Positions 37,273 through 45,903 of a DNA stretch of 64,000 nt are shown here, piece by piece (the first letter of the stretch is position 1; each line of letters begins with the position of its first letter). The DNA comes from Flavobacterium sp. (GTDB lineage Bacteria; Bacteroidota; Bacteroidia; Flavobacteriales; Flavobacteriaceae), in contig NZ_CP136574.1 in the NCBI RefSeq assembly GCF_035195345.1, positions 2,285,871 through 2,349,870 of the forward strand, in the 5' to 3' direction. The position numbers and the translations under genes are program-made. Under the pieces are notes generated by a model, which did no database searches, was not told the origin of the DNA, and worked only from the letters and a program-made list of their open reading frames with translations.

Positions 37273-37374
37273 ATTTATTATATAATTTTCGTTACCTTCT
37301 TTTGATAAATCCTGTTAGTATATTGTTTAAAAGCATATCACTCCATTAATGTTTTTTCCTATGAATTGATAATT
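37273..37374. other. Non-coding gap with orphan promoter-like element
   Basis: Between the IS remnant and the end of the leftward capD-like gene there is no gene. TATAATTTTCGTTACCTTC at about 37279-37297 resembles the TATATTTGTTACCT promoters at 5802 and 60311 but points rightward into the 3' end of the dehydratase gene. It may be the leftover promoter of a lost gene. Confidence 0.35.
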
Positions 37375-39270
37375 TTAATTCTCCATGTTTTCAGGTTGGT
37401 ATTCTGGAACAAGCTTTTTAATTGTAAAAACGGTTTCTTTTCTACTCAAACTATGAAAATCTTGTAAATTTTTATTGATTTCGTCAAGTGAAAAACGACA
37501 AGGAGATTTTTCCTTGGCAATAACAATTTTTGGATGATAAGTAGGAAGTGTTTCGGAACATTCGGTCAAGACTTCTTCATAAAGTTTTTCTCCCGGGCGT
37601 AAACCAGAAAATTCGATAACAATATCTTTTCCAGGAATTTTACCAGCCAAACGAATCATTTTATCGGCTAAATCTACGATTTTAATGGATTTCCCCATGT
37701 CAAATACATAGATATGACCTCCATTGCCCATTGCAGCTGCTTCTATGACTAGTTTACAGGCTTCGGGAATAGTCATAAAAAAACGATTCACTTCAGGGTG
37801 AGTGACTGTTACAGGACCACCTTGTGCTATTTGTTCTTTGAATAAATGAACAACAGAACCATTTGACCCTAGAACATTACCAAAACGAGTAGTCATTATT
37901 TCTAGTTTATTGATGTCATTTTGAGAGTGATATATATTTTGAGCTATCATTTCAGCTATTCTTTTACTAGCTCCCATTATGTTTGTAGGGTTTACCGCTT
38001 TGTCTGTGGAAACAAAAATAAACTTTTTGGCATGGTGTTGAACTGCTAATTCTAAACAGTTTTGAGTGCCAAAAACATTTACTTTGATTGCTTGCTTATA
38101 ATTTTTTTCTAATACAGGAACGTGTTTATAAGCTGCGGCATGAAAAATTATTTCGGGTTTATAAAAATCAAAAATCGGTGCTAATTCTTTTCTATTTGTT
38201 ACATCAACTAATTCAAAAACACAATTGCAATTTGGAAAGTTTTTATTAAAAAAAAGTTGTATGTCATGAAGGGCAGTTTCTCCTTGGTCAAGTACGATGA
38301 GCTGTTTAGGATTGAATTCAGTAATTTGTTTAGCTAATTCAGATCCAATAGAGCCGGCTCCTCCAGTTACTAAAATCACTTTATTCGTAAATTGTTTTAG
38401 AATATTTGGATTGTCAATATCTATCGTTTTTCTAAACAATAACTCTTCTAATTGATACTCTTTAAAAGTAGTGTTTGAAGAATTAGCATTTGCTTTTTGT
38501 AATAATTCAGGTTTAAAGACCTTTATACCATTTTCGATGCAATCATCAAATAGCTTTTTTTCGTCTATTTCGTTTAAATAGTTTTTAGGTAAAATTATAT
38601 TTCGAATTTTTTTTGCTCTTAGGTGAACAATGATAGATTTAGAATCTGCTACAACTGGTACACCAGCTACTTTTTTTCCATTTAGTGAGGTGTTGGTATC
38701 AAAAAAACAAATTAATCTGTATAGACCTATTGATGAAGAAAGCGGTTCGACAAGTGTTATGTTTGTACTATTTACTCCAATAATTGCTATACTCTCTTTT
38801 TCGTGAATTTTATGTTCTTCTTTATGCAGTATTTGGAAGACATATTTGACTAAAATTCTAAATCCAATTAGAGAAAAGAAGGCAAAAAAACTTCCATTTA
38901 AAATTGTATAGTATACAAATATAGATTTTTGATAAACAATTTGATATCCAATATTAAGTAAAAATAGAGTTATACTTGAGAAGAATACAGCTTTGAATAC
39001 TTTTATTACATCTTTATGTGTAGAATAACGAACAATTCCTTGGTAAGTTTTGAATACTAAAAAATAGCAAATAAATACAAATATCATTATGAAAAATCTG
39101 ATAGGCAGACTAATTCCACTCGTAAAACTTACGCCTAATCCTTTAAAAACTAAATAACTTCCAATACTTACACTACTTATTATCAAAATATCAATAAATA
39201 ATATAACCCAAGAAGGTAGTATTTGTAATTTTTTCAATAAATCTAAATAAAAAGATATTCTTTTTTTCAT
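37375..39270 (-). CDS. FlaA1/CapD-type UDP-sugar 4,6-dehydratase (membrane-anchored)
   Basis: The 631-residue protein has four or five N-terminal membrane helices (to about residue 150) and a CoA-binding-like linker. A C-terminal SDR domain carries TGGAGSIGSELA and the family active-site segment STDKAVNPTNIMGASKR, where Met replaces the usual SDR tyrosine, as in FlaA1/PglF/WbpM. These enzymes convert UDP-GlcNAc to a UDP-4-keto-6-deoxy sugar, the first step to QuiNAc, FucNAc or bacillosamine. No DegT-type aminotransferase to continue a PglF/E/D route is in the window. It runs opposite to the rest of the glycan cluster from its own -7 element at 39330. Family very sure; product inferred. Confidence 0.9.
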   Translation of the reverse strand: MKKRISFYLDLLKKLQILPSWVILFIDILIISSVSIGSYLVFKGLGVSFTSGISLPIRFFIMIFVFICYFLVFKTYQGIVRYSTHKDVIKVFKAVFFSSITLFLLNIGYQIVYQKSIFVYYTILNGSFFAFFSLIGFRILVKYVFQILHKEEHKIHEKESIAIIGVNSTNITLVEPLSSSIGLYRLICFFDTNTSLNGKKVAGVPVVADSKSIIVHLRAKKIRNIILPKNYLNEIDEKKLFDDCIENGIKVFKPELLQKANANSSNTTFKEYQLEELLFRKTIDIDNPNILKQFTNKVILVTGGAGSIGSELAKQITEFNPKQLIVLDQGETALHDIQLFFNKNFPNCNCVFELVDVTNRKELAPIFDFYKPEIIFHAAAYKHVPVLEKNYKQAIKVNVFGTQNCLELAVQHHAKKFIFVSTDKAVNPTNIMGASKRIAEMIAQNIYHSQNDINKLEIMTTRFGNVLGSNGSVVHLFKEQIAQGGPVTVTHPEVNRFFMTIPEACKLVIEAAAMGNGGHIYVFDMGKSIKIVDLADKMIRLAGKIPGKDIVIEFSGLRPGEKLYEEVLTECSETLPTYHPKIVIAKEKSPCRFSLDEINKNLQDFHSLSRKETVFTIKKLVPEYQPENMEN

Positions 39271-39322
39271 AATATATTTAACTTGTATAGTAATTCAAAA
39301 AAATAACGAATTTAACTTCCTG

Positions 39323-39330
39323 CAAATATA
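39323..39330 (-). promoter_or_regulatory. -7 element (TATATTTG) of the capD-like gene
   Basis: On the minus strand TATATTTG is an exact TAnnTTTG match, 52 bp upstream of the start at 39270. No -33 TTG at the ideal distance. Confidence 0.5.
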
Positions 39331-39451
39331 GGAATTCAAAATCATTATATAAACCAATGCCATTAAAAGGAGTGTTTTTTTTTATTTTGGTAACTAAAAA
39401 TCATATTTTTACATGTTAATTTAAAAATTTACAATTTTATAAAATATAAAA

Positions 39452-39483
39452 TTTGGTTGTAAAAAATACATTGAGTACTTTTG
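39452..39483 (+). promoter_or_regulatory. Bacteroidota promoter (TTTG-N20-TACTTTTG) of the glycan operon
   Basis: TTTG at 39452-39455 and TACTTTTG at 39476-39483 are separated by 20 bp, a good match to the -33/-7 consensus of Bacteroidota. The start codon of the winged-helix gene lies 18 bp downstream at 39502. The promoter is divergent from the one at 39330 and probably drives the long rightward glycan operon. Confidence 0.7.
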
Positions 39484-39501
39484 TTGCACAATATTTTTAA
39501 C

Positions 39502-40005
39502 ATGTTAGAAAGTTTAATTACCTCAAAAACTCGTTTAAGATTGTTGATAAAATTTTTTATTAATGTTTCTAATGCAGGTTACTTAAGGGGTTTAGCAAGT
39601 GAAATGCATGAAAATACTAATGCTATAAGGAAAGAACTAAATAATTTAAGTAAAGCGGGCTACATTATTAGAGATGAAACAGAGGCTAAAATAATGTATA
39701 AAGCGAATACTAACCATCCTTTGTTTTATCTTATACAACAATTAGTTAGGAAGCATGTTGGGTTAGATAAAATTGTTGAACAAATTTTTTCTAAAATGGG
39801 TGAAGTTTCAAAAATTTATTTAATTGGGGATTATGCGAATGGTATTGATTCTGGATCTATTGAAATAGTTGTAGAAGGAAATAATTTAAATTATGATTAT
39901 TTAAATCATTTAGCATGTAAAATAACTAAAGAGATTCAGAAAAGTGTTAGAATTTATGTAGAGGATAATTTTGAGGGTAATGGGTTGTTGATTTTTCAAA
40001 AATAA
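39502..40005 (+). CDS. Winged-helix regulator with C-terminal nucleotidyltransferase-like domain
   Basis: From the ATG at 39502 (18 bp below the promoter; the upstream TTG at 39481 overlaps the -7 element and is rejected) the protein has 167 residues. The N-terminal half is an ArsR-like winged helix (LITSKTRLRLLIKFF, then AIRKELNNLSKAGYI). The second half (SKIYLIGDYANGIDSGSIEIVV) resembles a minimal nucleotidyltransferase fold seen in similar small Bacteroidota regulators at the head of polysaccharide loci. It is the first gene of the rightward cluster and probably regulates it. DNA-binding is well supported; the target is inferred from position. Confidence 0.78.
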   Translation: MLESLITSKTRLRLLIKFFINVSNAGYLRGLASEMHENTNAIRKELNNLSKAGYIIRDETEAKIMYKANTNHPLFYLIQQLVRKHVGLDKIVEQIFSKMGEVSKIYLIGDYANGIDSGSIEIVVEGNNLNYDYLNHLACKITKEIQKSVRIYVEDNFEGNGLLIFQK

Positions 40006-40079
40006 ATGTATACAAATTACATTAATTTAAATTATAATAAACAATAGTGCGTTGTATGCACATATAAAAATTAAAAAAT

Positions 40080-41048
40080 ATGGCAAAAATTCTCATAACA
40101 GGAGGAGCAGGATTTATAGGTTCAAATCTTTGCGAGTTTTTTTTAGCTAAAGAACATGAAGTAATTTGTTTAGACAATTTTTCAACAGGACATAGACATA
40201 ATATTTCTTCTCTATTTGAGAATAATAAATTTCATTTAATAGAAGGAGATATAAGAGATTTAAAAACTTGTAATGAGGTAGTTAAAGGGGTAGATTATGT
40301 TTTGCATCAAGCGGCTTTAGGCTCTGTGCCACGTTCTATAAATGATCCTATTACAAGTAACGATGTAAATGTGTCTGGCTTTTTAAATATGTTAGTTGCT
40401 TCAAGGGATGCTGGTGTTAAGAGGTTTGTTTATGCTGCAAGCTCTTCTACCTATGGAGATTCTGAAAATTTACCAAAAGTAGAAGATAAAATAGGAAAAC
40501 CGTTATCCCCATATGCCATTACAAAATATGTAAATGAATTATATGCTGATATTTTTTCTAAGACATATGGTTTAGAATGTATAGGATTAAGATACTTTAA
40601 TGTGTTTGGAAGAAAACAAGATCCTAATGGTGCATATGCGGCAGTAATACCAAAATTTGTAATGCAATTAATGCAACATGAAAGTCCTTTAATTAACGGT
40701 ACTGGTGATTTTTCAAGGGATTTTACTTATATAGATAATGTGATTCAAATGAATGAATTAGCAATGTTAACTACTAATATCGAAGCAATAAATACAGTCT
40801 ATAATACAGCTGTTGGCGATAGAACAACATTGAATCAACTAGTCAGTTATCTAAAAGAGTTTTTAGCAGAAAAGGATTCAAAAATTGCAACAATAGAAAT
40901 AACACACGGACCAAATAGAAAAGGAGATATTCCGCATTCATTGGCATCAATAGATAAAGCTCAGAAATTATTGGGTTATAAGCCATCACATAAAATTCGT
41001 GAAGGATTAAAGGAGGCTGTTCAGTGGTATTGGAACAATTTAAAATAA
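40080..41048 (+). CDS. UDP-N-acetylglucosamine 4-epimerase-like SDR (WbpP/TviC family)
   Basis: The 322-residue extended SDR shows GGAGFIGS (residues 8-15), the catalytic S-S-T around 122-124 and YAITK (Y145, K149). HQAALGSVPRSI and RYFNVFGRKQDPNGAYAAVIPKF are characteristic of the WbpP/TviC/GalE-2 group. These enzymes interconvert UDP-GlcNAc and UDP-GalNAc, or the corresponding uronic acids. The dehydrogenase gene that follows after 23 bp is the usual partner (WbpO/TviB), so the pair would produce UDP-GalNAcA or UDP-GlcNAcA. The order of the two steps cannot be told from sequence. Confidence 0.88.
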   Translation: MAKILITGGAGFIGSNLCEFFLAKEHEVICLDNFSTGHRHNISSLFENNKFHLIEGDIRDLKTCNEVVKGVDYVLHQAALGSVPRSINDPITSNDVNVSGFLNMLVASRDAGVKRFVYAASSSTYGDSENLPKVEDKIGKPLSPYAITKYVNELYADIFSKTYGLECIGLRYFNVFGRKQDPNGAYAAVIPKFVMQLMQHESPLINGTGDFSRDFTYIDNVIQMNELAMLTTNIEAINTVYNTAVGDRTTLNQLVSYLKEFLAEKDSKIATIEITHGPNRKGDIPHSLASIDKAQKLLGYKPSHKIREGLKEAVQWYWNNLK

Positions 41049-41071
41049 TAAATAATAGTAATTTAATAGAA

Positions 41072-42346
41072 ATGAAAAAAATTGCCGTAATAGGTTTAGG
41101 CTACGTTGGTTTACCTTTAGCAAGATTGTTTGCTACAAAATATTCTGTAGTAGGTTTTGATATTAATAAAGATAGGGTAGATAGTTTACGAGCTGGTGTT
41201 GACGCTACATTAGAAGTAGAAAATGACGTGTTAAAAAGTGTACTGCTTGAACAACCAGGAAATGATATTGGATTATTTTGTTCCTATAATTTATCTGATA
41301 TAGCAGATTGTAATTATTATATTGTAACAGTCCCTACACCCGTAGATAAAAATAATCGACCAGATTTAACTCCTTTGTATAAATCTAGTGAAACGGTTGG
41401 AAAAGTGTTGAAAAAAGGAGATATTGTAATTTACGAATCTACAGTTTACCCTGGGGTTACAGAAGAAGAATGTGTACCTGTTTTAGAAAAAATATCTGGA
41501 TTAAAGTTTAATATTGATTTTTTTGCGGGTTATTCGCCTGAGAGAATCAATCCCGGAGATAAAGAACATACGGTTGAAAAAATATTAAAAGTAACCGCTG
41601 GTTCAACCCCAGAAATTGGCCAAAAAGTAAACGAATTATACCAGTCTGTAATTATAGCAGGAACACATTTAGCTCCGACTATTAAAGTTGCTGAGGCCGC
41701 TAAAGTAATAGAAAATTCTCAAAGGGATATTAATATTGCATTTGTAAATGAATTAGCAAAAATATTTAATTTGTTAAATATAGATACCCATGCAGTATTA
41801 GAGGCAGCTGGAACAAAATGGAATTTTTTGCCTTTCAAACCAGGTTTAGTAGGCGGTCATTGTATAGGTGTTGATCCATATTATTTGGCACAAAAAGCAC
41901 AAGAAGCAGGGTATCATCCAGAGATAATATTAGCTGGGAGAAGACTAAATGATAGCATGGGTCAATATGTTGCTTCTCAGGTTGTAAAATTGATGATAAA
42001 GAAAGGTATAACTGTTAATGGGGCTCAACTTTTGATGTTAGGAATTACATTTAAGGAAAATTGTCCAGATGTTCGTAATACTAAAATTGTTGACGTTGTT
42101 AGCGCTTTAGAGGAATATGGCATAATTGTTACAATTTATGATCCATGGGCAAATCCTGAAGAAGTAAAACATGAATATGGTTTAAACATGGATAAAGAAT
42201 TGACAAGTGAAAAATATGAAGCAATAGTTTTAGGAGTGGCTCATAATGAATTTTTAAAAATGAATTTTGAAAATTTGAAAAAAGATAATGCTATAATTTA
42301 TGATGTCAAAGGAATTTTAAATAATTGCTCAGATGGCAGATTATAA
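41072..42346 (+). CDS. UDP-N-acetylhexosamine 6-dehydrogenase (WbpO/TviB-like)
   Basis: The ATG at 41072 is chosen: it starts directly with the NAD-binding segment KIAVIGLGYVGLPLA, while the frame upstream overlaps the epimerase gene. The 424-residue protein has TVPTPVD (about 86-92), YESTVYPG, the SPERINPGD segment and the catalytic cysteine in GGHCIGVDPYYL (C264). It oxidises the C6 hydroxyl of UDP-GlcNAc or UDP-GalNAc to the uronic acid. Together with the upstream epimerase it should supply an N-acetylhexosaminuronic acid to the polymer, in addition to glucuronate from ugd. Confidence 0.9.
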   Translation: MKKIAVIGLGYVGLPLARLFATKYSVVGFDINKDRVDSLRAGVDATLEVENDVLKSVLLEQPGNDIGLFCSYNLSDIADCNYYIVTVPTPVDKNNRPDLTPLYKSSETVGKVLKKGDIVIYESTVYPGVTEEECVPVLEKISGLKFNIDFFAGYSPERINPGDKEHTVEKILKVTAGSTPEIGQKVNELYQSVIIAGTHLAPTIKVAEAAKVIENSQRDINIAFVNELAKIFNLLNIDTHAVLEAAGTKWNFLPFKPGLVGGHCIGVDPYYLAQKAQEAGYHPEIILAGRRLNDSMGQYVASQVVKLMIKKGITVNGAQLLMLGITFKENCPDVRNTKIVDVVSALEEYGIIVTIYDPWANPEEVKHEYGLNMDKELTSEKYEAIVLGVAHNEFLKMNFENLKKDNAIIYDVKGILNNCSDGRL

Positions 42347-42349
42347 TAG

Positions 42350-43642
42350 GTGTTAATCTCATTAGATAAAAAAATTTTGAAAAAATACTTAAATAAAATA
42401 TCCAAAAGCGCCGGAGTTTTGTACGTGTCTTCAGGATTGTTTAAAACATTTTCAGTAACTATTTCTGGAATAATTATTTTACGATGGTTGGATCCCATTG
42501 ATTTAGGTCAATGGCAATCTTTTTTGGTTTTTGTTGGATATTTACAAATTTTCACCTTAGGGACTACTAGTGGTTTAAATCGTGAAATTGCCTTTTTGAT
42601 AGGTCAAGATAAGAGAGAAGAGGCTCTTAAAAAATTAAAAACAGTCGGATATTATACAACTGCTCTTAGTTTGGGTTTAATGGTTTTAATTTTATTAATG
42701 GGTATTTTTTTTGCTTTTTTTGAAGTTTTTACTTTTGAGTATGCTTTAATGTTTGTGTTAGCATTTTCAACTAGTTCTTTAGGGATTCAAACTTCTTTTT
42801 TGGGGGCAACATATAGATCTTCTAGTGCATTTGTTTATTTAGGTAAGGTTCAATTTTTCACAAGTTTTTTATATTTTCTATTATTACCTTTGGTTTATTA
42901 TTATGATTTGTGGGGTTATATAATTTATCAAGTAGTTGTTGCATTAATGTTATATATAGGTTATTATGTTTTTAGGCCCTATAAAGTTAAATATGAATTT
43001 AAATTAGTAGATTTCAAAGAAATGGTTGGTATTGGTATGCCTATGTATATTTGGAATTATCTGGCATCTGTGAGTAGAAGTATTCCTAGATTAATTTTGG
43101 TTGCCTTTAGTGGGCCATTAATGGTTGGGCTTTATTCTCCTGCTGGAAGTATTAATAATGCTTTTTTGGCGCTTCCACTTTATATAAATCGGTATTTATT
43201 TCCTCAAATGTCACACATTTATGGTAAAACTGGCGATAAATCAAAAGTTTACGATTTTACAATGTCAGCTATTTGGAAATTATTTATATTGATGTCAATA
43301 ATGGCTACCCTAATTGCGCTAACAATTCCATATATTGTTGAACAATATTTTGAAAAGTATACAATGGGAATAATAGCTGTACAAATAACTGTTTTTTCAG
43401 GTGTTTTCTTCTGTTTAAACACCATGATGCATAGCGCTTTAAATAGCTTAAAAAGCTTTAAAGTATTTAGAGTTATAATTACTATGAGGTTCATATTTAT
43501 TGTTGCTTTTTCTGGAATTGGATATTTGTTATTTGATTCTTTGTTAAATGCAGTATCCTTTGGGGCATTAATGTCTGAGATGTTTAATTTTTTCAATTAT
43601 TGGAGATTTTTATACTCTACATCAAAAAAAATTAAAGAATAG
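42350..43642 (+). CDS. wzx: Wzx-like oligosaccharide flippase (MOP superfamily)
   Basis: The 430-residue protein has about 12 hydrophobic helices and the polysaccharide-biosynthesis (RfbX-like) pattern, with an N-terminal GVLYVSSGLFKTFSVTISGIII start and a central FKEMVGIGMPMYIW helix. It should move undecaprenyl-linked repeat units across the inner membrane. The start is a GTG three bases after the dehydrogenase stop; a later start (TTG near 42376) is possible. It is the only flippase candidate in the window. Confidence 0.82.
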   Translation: MLISLDKKILKKYLNKISKSAGVLYVSSGLFKTFSVTISGIIILRWLDPIDLGQWQSFLVFVGYLQIFTLGTTSGLNREIAFLIGQDKREEALKKLKTVGYYTTALSLGLMVLILLMGIFFAFFEVFTFEYALMFVLAFSTSSLGIQTSFLGATYRSSSAFVYLGKVQFFTSFLYFLLLPLVYYYDLWGYIIYQVVVALMLYIGYYVFRPYKVKYEFKLVDFKEMVGIGMPMYIWNYLASVSRSIPRLILVAFSGPLMVGLYSPAGSINNAFLALPLYINRYLFPQMSHIYGKTGDKSKVYDFTMSAIWKLFILMSIMATLIALTIPYIVEQYFEKYTMGIIAVQITVFSGVFFCLNTMMHSALNSLKSFKVFRVIITMRFIFIVAFSGIGYLLFDSLLNAVSFGALMSEMFNFFNYWRFLYSTSKKIKE

Positions 43643-43648
43643 CAATAT

Positions 43649-44194
43649 ATGAAATCACAAGTAAGAAAACACCTTCAATTTAGTATTTTTAATTATTTTA
43701 GAATGATTAAAAATAGATTTTTTTTAGGAAAATTAGGTAAAATGGTTTTTATTGATAAACGTGTTGAGTTTATAAGATTTCCTAAAAATATTTATATTGA
43801 CGATGAAGTAATTATAAAAGAAGGAGCTCGAATTTGTTCATGTAATGAACAAGCCATTATAGCAGTAGGAAAAAGAACAACTATAGGGTATCATACCTTT
43901 ATTTTTGCCTCAAAAAAAATAGAAATAGGAGACGATTGTCTTATTGCTCCCTTTGTTTATATTGTAGATAGTAACCATCAAATAGAAAAAGGGATAAATA
44001 TCAATATTCAAACAAATATTACAGATGCAATTAAAATTGGTAATGATGTTTGGATAGCTAGTAACGTTACAATTCTAAAAGGTGTTTCTATAGCTAATGG
44101 AGCTGTAATTGCTGCTAATTCAGTCGTGAATTGTAGTGTGCCAGAAAATGAAATTTGGGGAGGTTCTCCAGCAAAAAAAATTGGTGAAAGATGA
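43649..44194 (+). CDS. Left-handed beta-helix (hexapeptide) acyltransferase
   Basis: The 181-residue protein has a basic N-terminal stretch and then hexapeptide repeats (IIKEGARICS, IGDDCLIAPFVYIVDSNH, IGNDVWIASNVTILKGV) ending in the typical WGGSPAKKIG. The histidine in DSNH fits the catalytic residue of maltose O-acetyltransferase/WbbJ-like enzymes. It probably acetylates a sugar of the repeat unit in the cytoplasm. It overlaps the next gene by four bases (ATGA), implying translational coupling. Confidence 0.83.
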   Translation: MKSQVRKHLQFSIFNYFRMIKNRFFLGKLGKMVFIDKRVEFIRFPKNIYIDDEVIIKEGARICSCNEQAIIAVGKRTTIGYHTFIFASKKIEIGDDCLIAPFVYIVDSNHQIEKGININIQTNITDAIKIGNDVWIASNVTILKGVSIANGAVIAANSVVNCSVPENEIWGGSPAKKIGER

Positions 44195-44883
44195 AAATAG
44201 GGGTTGTAATTTTGTCAAGATTTTCTTCTAATCGTTTACCGGGTAAAGCCTTAATGGAGATAGGTGGAAAACCAATACTTCAATATATAATTGAAAGAAT
44301 TTCTCAAGTTGTCGATACTGAAAAAATTGTTATAGCAACTTCTGTAGAAAATAGTGATGATAAAATTGAGCAGTTTGCACAAAAAACAGGAATAAATTGC
44401 TTTAGGGGATCTTTAGATAATGTTGCAGAGCGTTTCTTTGAAGCAGGAAAGAATAAAAAGTGGGATTATATTGTTAGAATTAATGGCGATAATATCTTTT
44501 TAGATATAAACATATTAAAGGATATGATTACAATAGCCAAAACTGGAAAATATGATTTTATTACTAATGTAAAAGATAGAACTTTTCCAAAAGGTATGAG
44601 TATTGAAATTCTAAAACTATCCTACTTTGAATCTTTATTACTTCAAATAAATAAAGAAGAAAAATATAAAGAACATGTAACTCTATATGCCTACGATTAT
44701 CCTTCAGGCAATAATTTCTATTATATGAATTCATTATTGCCTGAAGCATCAGGTATTCAGATGGCCTTAGATACCAAGGAAGATTTTGAAAGAACAGAAC
44801 AAATAATACAGCTTTTTAATGGAGACCATTTTAACTATAATTTATATGAGATATACAATATATGGAAAGAGATACAAAAATAA
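44191..44883 (+). CDS. SpsF-like cytidylyltransferase-family protein
   Basis: The 230-residue protein starts with the nucleotidyltransferase signature ILSRFSSNRLPGKAL and continues with IATSVENSDDKIEQFA, CFRGSLDNVAERFFEA and YIVRINGDNIFLD. This is the SpsF/KdsB-like group of CMP-sugar synthetase relatives, first named from Bacillus subtilis spore-coat polysaccharide genes. A CMP-sugar activation step is likely, but SpsF-type enzymes are poorly characterised. It overlaps the hexapeptide transferase by 4 bp and the synthase downstream by 22 bp, so it is one tight unit with them. Confidence 0.82.
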   Translation: MKIGVVILSRFSSNRLPGKALMEIGGKPILQYIIERISQVVDTEKIVIATSVENSDDKIEQFAQKTGINCFRGSLDNVAERFFEAGKNKKWDYIVRINGDNIFLDINILKDMITIAKTGKYDFITNVKDRTFPKGMSIEILKLSYFESLLLQINKEEKYKEHVTLYAYDYPSGNNFYYMNSLLPEASGIQMALDTKEDFERTEQIIQLFNGDHFNYNLYEIYNIWKEIQK

Positions 44884-45896
44884 ATAGTCCCTTTCAAGGG
44901 AAATTTGGACCACTTTTAATTGCAGAAATAGGAGGCAATCATGAAGGTGATTTTGAATACGCCAAAAAACTTTCTCAACTTGCAATTGATACTAACGTTG
45001 ATTATGTGAAGTTTCAAATTTACACAGGAGATACATTAGTTTCTCAATTGGAAAGTCCAGATAGGAATAAGCATTTCAAAAAATTTGAGTTGACCAAAGA
45101 GAACCATATATATTTAGCAGAAATGGTTAAAGAAGCTGGTATATTATATACTTCATCGGTTTGGGATATTGATGCTATGAATTGGCTTGATAAATATATT
45201 AGCTTGTATAAAATTGGTAGTGGAGATTTAACGGCTTATTCTGTACTAAAAAAAACAGCTGAGAAAGGAAAACCTATTATTATTTCAACAGGTCTTTCTT
45301 CTGAAAATGAAGTTTTAAAAACAATTGAATATATTCAATCAATAAATTCGGATTATAAGTCAGCTGAAATGTTGGCAGTTTTGCAATGTACTAGTATGTA
45401 TCCAATACCAAGCGCAGATGCAAATTTAAACGTAATGAAAAGATTAAAAGAGCTAACTAATCTTACAATTGGTTATTCTGATCATACAGAAGGAAGCAAA
45501 GCTTTAAATTATGCTGTTGCAATTGGAGCAGAAGTCCTTGAATTTCACTTCACAGATTCAAGAGAAGGAAAGCAATTTAGAGATCATAAAGTTTCATTAA
45601 CACCTAATGAAATAACTGAATTAATTCAAGAAATTCAACTTATTAATGACTTGAAAGGAAATAATATCAAGAAGCCTGTTTTAATAGAAATAGAAAACGG
45701 TCATGTTGAATCATTTAGAAGGGCGGTTTATCCCTCAAAAAATATCAAAGCAGGAGAAGTTTTGACAGAAAATAATTTAACAGTATTACGCCCAAACCAT
45801 GGGATTGATGCAAGAGATTTTGATAAATTGATTGGAAAAGTATTAAAAAAAGATGTTTTAAAACACCAAAAATTAGATTGGAATTTAATAGAATAA
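44862..45896 (+). CDS. NeuB/SpsE-family sialic acid-type synthase with SAF domain
   Basis: The 344-residue protein has the NeuB TIM-barrel landmarks IAEIGGNHEGD, VDYVKFQIYTGD, YKIGSGDLT, ISTGLSS, LQCTSMYP and IGYSDHTEG, and a C-terminal SAF/antifreeze-like domain from about residue 285 (RAVYPSKNIKAGEVLTENNL). Relatives condense phosphoenolpyruvate with an N-acetylhexosamine-type sugar to a nonulosonic acid. Where classic NeuB has E-K-H-F-T, this protein reads EFHFTDSREGKQFRDHKVS, a Lys-to-Phe change plus an inserted acidic/basic run, so the substrate may differ. No UDP-GlcNAc 2-epimerase is seen nearby. Family strong, product uncertain. Confidence 0.87.
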   Translation: MERDTKINSPFQGKFGPLLIAEIGGNHEGDFEYAKKLSQLAIDTNVDYVKFQIYTGDTLVSQLESPDRNKHFKKFELTKENHIYLAEMVKEAGILYTSSVWDIDAMNWLDKYISLYKIGSGDLTAYSVLKKTAEKGKPIIISTGLSSENEVLKTIEYIQSINSDYKSAEMLAVLQCTSMYPIPSADANLNVMKRLKELTNLTIGYSDHTEGSKALNYAVAIGAEVLEFHFTDSREGKQFRDHKVSLTPNEITELIQEIQLINDLKGNNIKKPVLIEIENGHVESFRRAVYPSKNIKAGEVLTENNLTVLRPNHGIDARDFDKLIGKVLKKDVLKHQKLDWNLIE

Positions 45897-45903
45897 TTAA
45901 CAG

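Noticed and set aside
39481..39501. TTG start of the winged-helix gene
   Set aside because: It overlaps the -7 element, so it would lie before the transcription start.
42298..42498. Minus-strand ORF between the dehydrogenase and flippase genes
   Set aside because: It covers the junction of two well-supported genes in antisense and has no recognisable features.
43249..43596. Minus-strand ORF of 115 codons inside the flippase gene
   Set aside because: It is antisense to a conserved membrane protein and reflects its composition.
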